From contig JAFISE010000089.1 in NCBI GenBank assembly GCA_022560025.1, positions 62,001 to 126,000 on the forward strand: a stretch of 64,000 nucleotides of DNA, read 5' to 3'. This stretch comes from Stagonosporopsis chrysanthemi (lineage: Eukaryota > Ascomycota > Dothideomycetes > Pleosporales > Didymellaceae). The notes below the pieces were generated by a model, which worked only from the letters and a program-made list of their open reading frames with translations, made no database searches and was not told the origin of the DNA. This document shows positions 57,175-64,000 of the stretch, piece by piece. Numbering within the stretch: position 1 is the first letter of the stretch; each line of letters opens with the position of its first letter. The translations under genes and the position numbers were made by a program.

Positions 57175-58341
57175 ATGAGGCTCTCTACTCTTCTCCTCTC
57201 CTCGCTGCTTTCCCTCACTGCGTCGGCGGCCCCTTCGGCCTCGTCAAAGGTTCCTGAGTTCTTTGATCAGCGTGTAGTTTTCACGCCGCCATCGAACTAC
57301 ACCGACCCTCGCACCTTGTACGCTCGTACCGCCCAGTTCAAGAACGGTAACCTTCTTGCGACATGGGAGAACTACAGCCCCGAGGGCAGCGACCCCAAGT
57401 CGAAGGTCTACTTCCCAATCTATAAGTCGACCGACGGCGGCTACAACTGGAAAGAGATCTCGCGCGTCTACGACCAGGCGCAGCCTCAGAACGGCCTTCG
57501 CTACCAGCCCTTCATCTACGTTCTCCCTGAGAAGTTCGGCAAGTGGCCAGCTGGTACCGTTCTGCTGTCTGGCAGCTCTATTCCCACCGACCTCTCCACC
57601 ACCCAGATCGAGCTGTACGCTTCGACCGACAAGGGCTACACATGGGAGTTCATCTCCCACATCGCTGCCGGTGGCGAAGCCAGGCCCAACAACGGCCTTA
57701 CCCCCGTTTGGGAGCCCTTCCTGATGCTGCACGAGAAGAAGCTCATCTGCTACTACTCCGACCAGCGCGACAACGCCACCTACGGCCAGAAGATGGTGCA
57801 CCAGACCACCACCGATGGCATCAACTGGGGCCCCATCGTCAACGACATCCGCCACTCGCGCTACACTGACCGCCCCGGCATGCCCACCGTCACCCTCCTG
57901 CCCAACGGCAAGTACATCATGACTTACGAGTACGGCGGCGGCCCAACCAACAGCCCGAACTACAAGTTCCCGCTCTTCTACCGCCTCTCCACTGACCCCG
58001 AGGCTTTCGACTCCGCCGAGGACCATCAGCTCATCACCACCGACGGCACCATCCCCGAGGGCTCGCCCTACAATGTCTGGACCCCCTATGGCGGCAAGAA
58101 CGGCACCATCATCGTGAGCTCTGGCACCAACAGTGACATCTACATCAACAGGGGTCTTGGCGAGGCTGGTACACCCTGGATCAGGGTTCCGACTGGTGAG
58201 AAGGAGCACTACACTCGCCACTTGCGTGTGCTCAAGGACACGAAGAAGCTGCTTATTATGGGCGGTGGTGTCCTTCCTCCTAGCACCACCAACAAGGTGC
58301 AGTTGTCTGTTGTTGACATCACCAAGTTCCCGCAGGCTTAG
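57175..58341 (+). CDS. GH93 exo-1,5-alpha-L-arabinanase (BNR/Asp-box fold)
   Basis: Single-exon gene, 388 aa, ATG 57175. A signal peptide (MRLSTLLLSSLLSLTASAAP) precedes a six-bladed propeller of sialidase type. Asp-box-like repeats: STDGGYNW, STDKGYTW and TTDGINWG. Segments typical of GH93 are FTPPSNYTDPRTLYART, LATWENYSPE, LRYQPFIYVLPE, GSSIPTDLS, HIAAGGEARPNNGLTPVWEPF, CYYSDQRDNATYGQ and VWTPYGGKNGTIIVSSGT. Characterised members release arabinobiose from the non-reducing end of linear arabinan. Secreted; it probably acts on pectin side chains. No extra modules. Confidence 0.94.
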   Translation: MRLSTLLLSSLLSLTASAAPSASSKVPEFFDQRVVFTPPSNYTDPRTLYARTAQFKNGNLLATWENYSPEGSDPKSKVYFPIYKSTDGGYNWKEISRVYDQAQPQNGLRYQPFIYVLPEKFGKWPAGTVLLSGSSIPTDLSTTQIELYASTDKGYTWEFISHIAAGGEARPNNGLTPVWEPFLMLHEKKLICYYSDQRDNATYGQKMVHQTTTDGINWGPIVNDIRHSRYTDRPGMPTVTLLPNGKYIMTYEYGGGPTNSPNYKFPLFYRLSTDPEAFDSAEDHQLITTDGTIPEGSPYNVWTPYGGKNGTIIVSSGTNSDIYINRGLGEAGTPWIRVPTGEKEHYTRHLRVLKDTKKLLIMGGGVLPPSTTNKVQLSVVDITKFPQA

Positions 58342-59345
58342 AGGGTGGTGTAACTGGTCTAGCATATAATGTGAATAAATAATTGCTGTACGCGACTCAG
58401 GCAAAATTGTGCTTCCTTCTGAAATTTGCTACCATGCCAGTGAGCGATAATCGCAGACCCCTCATGTCCTGCTATATTCTGTGGATGTTTCGAGCGCAGT
58501 CGTGCCTGTGGTCCGTGGTAACCTCGAGTGAATTGCCGCACTACAAATATGCGACACTACAGCGCATCCATTAACACCTTGTAATTGCACTGAGAATATC
58601 TTCCATTGAAGCAGCCAGACAGTGGAAGATCATCATGCAACTGCAACCTAAGCTTGACTAAGAATCAATTAGTAGAGTTACTTGTTGTAGCAATAATGGA
58701 AAAAGTATTATGCCTGTGCTCACGACGATCACACAGCACGAGGACCGGCCTGCTAGAAGATGATGAGGATGGAGGATTCGTTACTGTGAGATGGAACACG
58801 GGAAGGTCTTCTCGTTTATAGCGTTGTGGCGATATGTGCTTCATTTTCTGTGCGCATGGGCGTCTGCAAAGCGTATTGGCATGCCTCGCACCGGTCACGA
58901 GAGCAATGGTTGAAGACTCCATCTACACCAAAGACTACCTCAATGCTGATCCTACCTGCTATGTGTGGCATTTTGATCCACCGTCAATTCATTCAAACAA
59001 CTGGCGTGCAAATATCAGTTATGCATATTGCACTCGGCCTCTACTCGTGCATTTCCAGATCAGATGATACATGCAATATAGACACACGAACTGATCAGGG
59101 ATGTCACGATACCCAATGTTCGCGTGCACATGATGTTGCACCCATCCATCCATGCCGGTGGTACTCCAGTCTGGTCGTCCAGTGGCGCTAGCGTGCAAAA
59201 CCCGCGACCCGCCAAGCGCCTCGCTTAGCACACCGTGAACGAAAATGCAGCGCTGGACCTCTTCGCACCGACGAACACCACGACAAGCGCCAGCTGCATC
59301 TCACCAACTAACCCTCTTCTTTTCCCAGCAATCCAAACCGACAAA
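58342..59345. other. Intergenic, RPS19 promoter
   Basis: No gene supported. The last 100 bp before RPS19 are C/A-rich, as in many highly expressed fungal genes. Confidence 0.45.
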
Positions 59346-60081
59346 ATGGGTGGCGTTTCAGTTAAGGACGTCGAGGCGCAGAAGTTCATCACTTCGTATG
59401 CCGCTTTCTTGAAGAGGCAGGGAAAGCTTCCCATGTAAGTTGCAAACTCGAAGTCTTGAAGATGGAATCGTAGTGCTAACATTTCCAAGCCCAGGTTCGT
59501 ACTATTCCAGCGGGTGAAAGGATAAAACCTGAATCCCGTCGCTGGGGGATAATCGTACGATCAGCTTGCTGACCGTCTTATCTACAGGTTGGGTTGATAC
59601 CGTCAAGACCTCGCGTAAGTTTTCTCCCAATTTCTTGCAGTCGCGCTGCGACATGCGGTGCGATTTGCGACTGGTGCTAATAACCTGCGCAGACTCCAAC
59701 GAGCTCCCTCCCCAGGACATCGACTGGTTCTACGTCCGCGCCGCCGCCGTCGCCCGCCACGTCTACATGCGCAAGACTGTCGGTGTCGGCCGTCTCCGCA
59801 AGGTCCACGGGTGCGTTACCCTTCGTCTCCGTACAACGCAAACACGGCAGGCATACTGATGAGCGTCTTCTAGTTCCACCAAGAACCGCGGCTCGCGTCC
59901 CTCCCACCACGTCGACGCCTCCGGCTCCGTTGACCGCAAGGTCCTCCAGGCCCTCGCCAAGATCGGCGTCGTAGAGATCGATGAGGAGAAGGGCGGTCGC
60001 CGCATCACCCAGTCCGGCCAGCGTGACTTGGACCGTATTGCGCAGACCACTCTCGAGGCCGAGGAGGAAGATGACGAGTAA
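59346..60081 (+). CDS. rps19: 40S ribosomal protein S19 (eS19)
   Basis: Five exons: 59346-59434, 59490-59494, 59588-59614, 59693-59810 and 59874-60081, giving 148 aa. Exon 2 is only 5 nt (CCCAG) and exon 3 only 27 nt; both are needed to read [21 protein letters not shown] without a stop. Introns of 55, 93, 78 and 63 bp have GT-AG ends. Conserved S19 segments are [50 protein letters not shown] and RPSHH. The protein is needed for 18S rRNA maturation and sits in the small-subunit head. Length matches the family. Confidence 0.96.
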
Positions 60082-60498
60082 ATATCGTCGCTTGCAACGG
60101 ACTCTTCCAACAGGCGGCTTCGCTTCCACGACGAACGTTGAGTAACGTTGCCGAGTGGAGGTGGTTGTCTCCAACGAGTTATGAAGCTGAGCGCATGACT
60201 GTGCGAGGCTAGGGACACGGCTTGTGGCGTTCAGCTGGGGCAGGCATAGCCTAGGTTATCTGATTTGTCAATGGAGACAGGCATGGCCTGAAAAGCAACT
60301 TGATACCCCATTTTCTTCAAAGCAGTGCCTTTCGTCTTTCGTGTGACTTGCGTTTTGGTTCTTGCTTCTGTCTCGCCCAGACCATGTTCGTGCAAAGCTT
60401 ATGAACAGTTGATGAAGTGTTTGACAATCGCCTCTAACATTCAACTTTTATCTCTCGACGACACCGCCGCCAATTCTCCGCATCCTTGACAGCACCAT
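60082..60498. other. Convergent 3' region, RPS19 / dehydratase
   Basis: No gene. Contains the 3' untranslated ends of both genes. Confidence 0.5.
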
Positions 60499-62628
60499 TT
60501 AAAACAAATCCGTCATCGCTCCATGACTAGCATCCCCGACCAACCTCGCATACTTCGCCAACACACCCCTCGTGACCGGCATGCTCGGCGCCTTCCACTC
60601 GCTCAGCCTCCGAGCAATCTCCTCGTCACTAACATGCATATCAATGCGATGCTTCTCGGCATCAATCGTAATAACATCGCCCGTCTGCACCACCGCAATC
60701 GGGCCCCCCACCGCCGCCTCCGGACACATGTGGCCGACGATGAACCCGTGGCTGGCGCCGCTATACCGGCCATCAGTGATGAGCGCAACATTAGTGAGTT
60801 TCGCGCCCATGATGGCGGCGCTAGCCTTGAGCTGCTCGGGCATGCCTGGCCCGCCCTTGGGGCCCTCGTAGCGCACGACGACGACGACGTTCTCGCCGTG
60901 CGGGATCTTGCCCGCGTTGAGGGCGGCGTCGAGCTCGTGTTCCTTGTTGAACACGATGGCTTTGCCGGTGAACTTCAGCCCTTCTTTTCCTGTGATCTTG
61001 GCGACGGCGCCGGCGGGCGCGAGGTTGCCGCGCAGGATCTCAATGTGGCCGGTGGGTTTGATGGGGTTGGAGAGCGGGCGGATGAGCACCTGGTCTTGCG
61101 GCAGGGAGGGGTAGGGTTCTACGTTCTCGGCGAGGGTTTTCCCTGTGACTGTGGGGATGCTGCCGTCGAGGAGGTTGGCGGCGATGAGCAGCTTCATGAC
61201 GGCGGGCATGCCGCCGATGTCGAAGAGATCGGCTGCCATGAACTGTCCGCTCGGGGCGAGGTCGGCCAGGAAGGGGATTTTGTTGCTGACGCGCTGGAAG
61301 TCGTCGAGTGTCAGGGGCACGCCTGCGGTGCCGGCCATGGCGAGCAGGTGCAGAACAGCGTTTGTCGAGCCGCCGAGGACCATCATCATGACGAGGGCGT
61401 TTTCGAAGGACGCTTTGGTGAGGAGCTTGCGTGGCGTGATGTTCTTCTCCATGCAGACACGGATTGCGGCTGCGGCTTTGGCGCACTCACGCATCTTTGC
61501 GGGGGATTCGGCAGGGGTTGTAGATGAATTGGGGAGGGTAAGACCCATAGCTGGGGAAGTCAGAATCGGTGAACTTGGAGGACGGGGAATTGCTTACCCT
61601 CGATGGATGTGGACATGGTGTTTGCAGTGTACATGCCACCACATGCTCCAGCTCCCGGACATGCGTTCTTCTCAATGTCCTCCATGATCTGGTCTGGCGA
61701 GAACTCGCCCGGCTGTGCACTTTCAAGATTCTTGTAGATGTACGCGCCGTGCTTCTCGTAACATGTTGAGATGTTGATTGGCCTTCTCAATGTCTCCGAA
61801 TAGCCAGGCATGATGGAGCCGCCGTACACCATGATCGATGGTCGGTTGTGACGAGCAAAGGCCATAATCACACCAGGCATGTTCTTGTCGCAGCCAGGCA
61901 GCGCAATGCAGGCGTCGTGGTGCTGGGCACAGGTGACGGTCTCGATGCTGTCTGCTATTATCTCGCGGGTCTGAAGGGAGAATCGCATGCCTGCTGATGT
62001 TAATGGTACATCATACACAACAAGCTGCGCTGGGCATACCCTCTCCACCCATTGTGATACCGTCCGATACTCCAACGGTGTTGTACTGCCATGCGAGCAT
62101 GTTGTCCTGCTCGATATGCTTCTTGATCTCCTTGCCCAGCCCAAGCACTGCCGGGTGTTAGCAAGCTGTGTAACCCCCACGCATCATGAGGCTCTGTCGA
62201 AAGCGGCTGTGGGCGTGCGACATGATTAGGCGTATTCGAAAGCGTCGACTTACAGTGCGTGCTGCATAACGGTCAGTACAAGACGCCACAACGGTGTGGT
62301 AAGCTCATGGACTCACTTGCAAGGGTTGCCTTCCCACCACACACTGGCAATGCCAACTTGTGGGTAGGTCTTCATAGCTTCCTTGTTGGGAACACCGGCT
62401 GCGTACAGCATGGCCTATACACGGTCACATCAGGTCTAGAATCCGCCAAATTGTACCGAGCGAACACACCTGAGCACCCGGGAAGTTGTGGCCTGTAGTG
62501 AGTGTGGACGACCATCTGTTCAGCGCTGGCGTGCCATCCTCCCTCTTCGTGCCCTCCGGCAGGTGGGGGAAGCTGAGGAAGCGCGGCTCCTCTGGCTCAC
62601 GCTGCTTCTCGAGGTTCATGGGATCCAT
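60499..62628 (-). CDS. ilv3: Dihydroxy-acid dehydratase (IlvD/Ilv3 family)
   Basis: Six exons: 62628-62470, 62414-62317, 62261-62254 (8 nt), 62147-62040, 61990-61598 and 61550-60499, giving 605 aa. All joins keep frame. The 8-nt exon supplies most of GNPCNTHL. The enzyme dehydrates 2,3-dihydroxy-isovalerate and -methylvalerate in valine, isoleucine and leucine synthesis. Three cluster cysteines are visible: C85 (GNPC), C158 (LPGCDKN) and C241 (GAGACGG). MVLGGSTNAVLHL, PTGHIEILRGNLAP and TDGRYSGA are also intact. The N-terminus (MDPMNLEKQREPEEP) is acidic and not a mitochondrial presequence, so this may be an extra paralogue rather than the main mitochondrial enzyme. Confidence 0.95.
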
Positions 62629-64000
62629 TGTGGATGTGCGATCGATGGATGCTTGCTGTAACAATTGATGTAGTCACTGGCAGATATCTCTCCGGAAAAC
62701 AAAAGTCGCAAACGATAGTCAGAGCAACATAGGAACATGAACAATGAAGCTGAAGGTTAGACTAGATATGGACGACATGCGAGCAGAGACCGACTATCAG
62801 CTAGCCGCACCCGCAACCAGGGCACGTCGGAAGCAAGCCGGAAGCTCGCGGTCTAGCTCCATGAAGCATGCCGCGAGATCGATGAGGTCCCCAAGTGGGG
62901 CATTCTGATGTCGTCGTCGACACGAAGGTCCTCAGAAAGAGGGGTGACAAGAGCCCCTCCACGGGCGAGGCGCTACGTGGAGTCTAGTCTGTGGAGAGAG
63001 CCAATGCGAGATAACGAGTTGCAAGCCAAGTTGTGGCGATTGGAGGTTGTGGAGACCTAGCGCGAGTCGTTGTCCTGGCGCTGAGACGACTGAAAATTGT
63101 TTCGCGGCGCCGCTGAGGCCTCCGATGCGGCGAGAAAACCGGGGTTACGATATGGGCATAGCGTCGACGCGTGATGTAGGCTGTACACACCAGTACTTGT
63201 ATGCGGCTGTGGTGTAATCAACAAGTCAGCGTATAGCTTGTTTCGTGAGGCTGCTGCTGGTCACTCATCGTGCAGCCATGTTCGCTGTTTTTTTGCACCA
63301 TCACGGCGTCTGACGGTCAATGCTGATGCAGGAGAGTATCTGCTTGCCGAGGCGCAGTAGTCCATCAACTTCTGCTGCCAGCAACGGCTTTGCATATCTA
63401 GTGCAGACCACGGTTTGCTGCGTCTGTTTGCAGATGTGCACCGGCTCCTTAACGTGTTCTTCTTGCTTGTGCAGTCAGCGTGGTGATATCAATCTCTCCT
63501 GCTCTGACCCTTACCCCGCGTGTGGACCAACCTGCAAAACTCAACAAAGAATACAGCTTCAGTATTTGCTCTGGTCTGCGATCATCAGGCACAGGTCGGA
63601 GGTATTCAAGCATGCGGGAGTGGCTTCCATCAGTCTTCTTCAGCCCTGTCAAGGACCATGCACGGGGCGCCCCTGCCGTCCGAACCACAGGAATGACGCA
63701 ACCCTTCATTTTTCACCACCACAATCCAACCGCACCATGGCACGACTGACTCACTCCCGCTATCGGGCTTCCTGATCGCGCATCATCTGTCTCTCCATGA
63801 CATTGCACCATCCAGTCACTACCTACCGGCATCGGCTCGCTTTGTCGTTCTCACAATGCGACCACCCCACGTTACACTTATCACTCGATGACAGATTAGA
63901 TATCCCAAGTCGTAGCAGCGCATTTGCTGCGACTCAACGTGCGCCGTCTGCACGAGAAGAGACGTTACCGCGGGCTGGCCTCTGATCTGCCTTGAAGCGC
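62629..64000. other. Intergenic to right edge
   Basis: Contains the dehydratase promoter. No other gene supported; frames to the edge are short and motif-free. Confidence 0.45.

Noticed and set aside
57244..58404. 386-codon frame antisense to GH93
   Set aside because: Val/Gly/Ala-rich shadow of a highly biased gene; no motif.
60523..61527. 334-codon frame antisense to the dehydratase
   Set aside because: Shadow of the conserved dehydratase exon.
1..64000. CRISPR arrays, rRNA genes, complete transposons
   Set aside because: No regularly spaced repeats, rRNA segments, transposase/reverse transcriptase motifs or terminal repeats were seen; a eukaryotic nuclear window would not be expected to carry CRISPR.

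Overview
The window looks like nuclear DNA of a filamentous ascomycete (Pezizomycotina). Genes carry 0-5 short GT-AG introns of 47-106 bp with CTAAC/CTGAC-type branch points. The gene content is typical of that group: fungal NLR, HET domain, Zn2Cys6/DUF3425 regulator, AA9 oxygenase, NLP and GH93. A plant-associated Dothideomycete is my best guess, but that is inference only. All coordinates are 1-based; where I could join exons, the joins keep the frame to the base.

Layout. 1-2 kb: left-truncated NLR (nucleoside-phosphorylase domain plus NB-ARC) on the minus strand. 3.2-32 kb: the most unusual part of the window, a dispersed tandem array of an unrecognised, fast-diverging gene family. Members here are called G1 (3261-4991, minus), G2 (13910-16321), G3 (17794-20640), G4 (22331-24214), G5 (about 25358-27309, broken by an in-frame stop) and G6 (29863-32055). 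There is also a decayed partial duplicate of G5 (27421-28100) and a possible C-terminal fragment (20801-21187). They share a helical-looking domain of about 120-170 residues with an F..RW element, a TFxERI element and an SKxRC element, plus repeated basic bipartite NLS-like motifs, usually at the C-terminus. Between G1 and G2 lie ordinary genes: a DUF1593 nucleoside-hydrolase-like protein, a coiled-coil protein, a metallophosphoesterase and a secreted NLP.

33-47 kb holds mostly housekeeping and stress genes: CPD photolyase, HET-domain protein, MARVEL membrane protein, amidase, GFA-type zinc protein, MsrA and a Zn2Cys6 regulator with a DUF3425 C-terminus. 49.8-58.3 kb holds secreted or wall-active genes (DUF4360 protein, AA9 oxygenase, GH93 exo-arabinanase) and a RING-finger protein. 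59-62.6 kb holds ribosomal protein S19 and a dihydroxy-acid dehydratase in convergent orientation; each needs a microexon (5 nt and 8 nt).

Working together: AA9, GH93, NLP and DUF4360 form a plausible plant-interaction secretome. Photolyase and MsrA handle light and oxidative damage. The NLR and HET genes belong to families linked to fungal non-self recognition, and they flank the unknown family; any functional tie is speculation. No rRNA, convincing tRNA, CRISPR array or intact transposon was seen.
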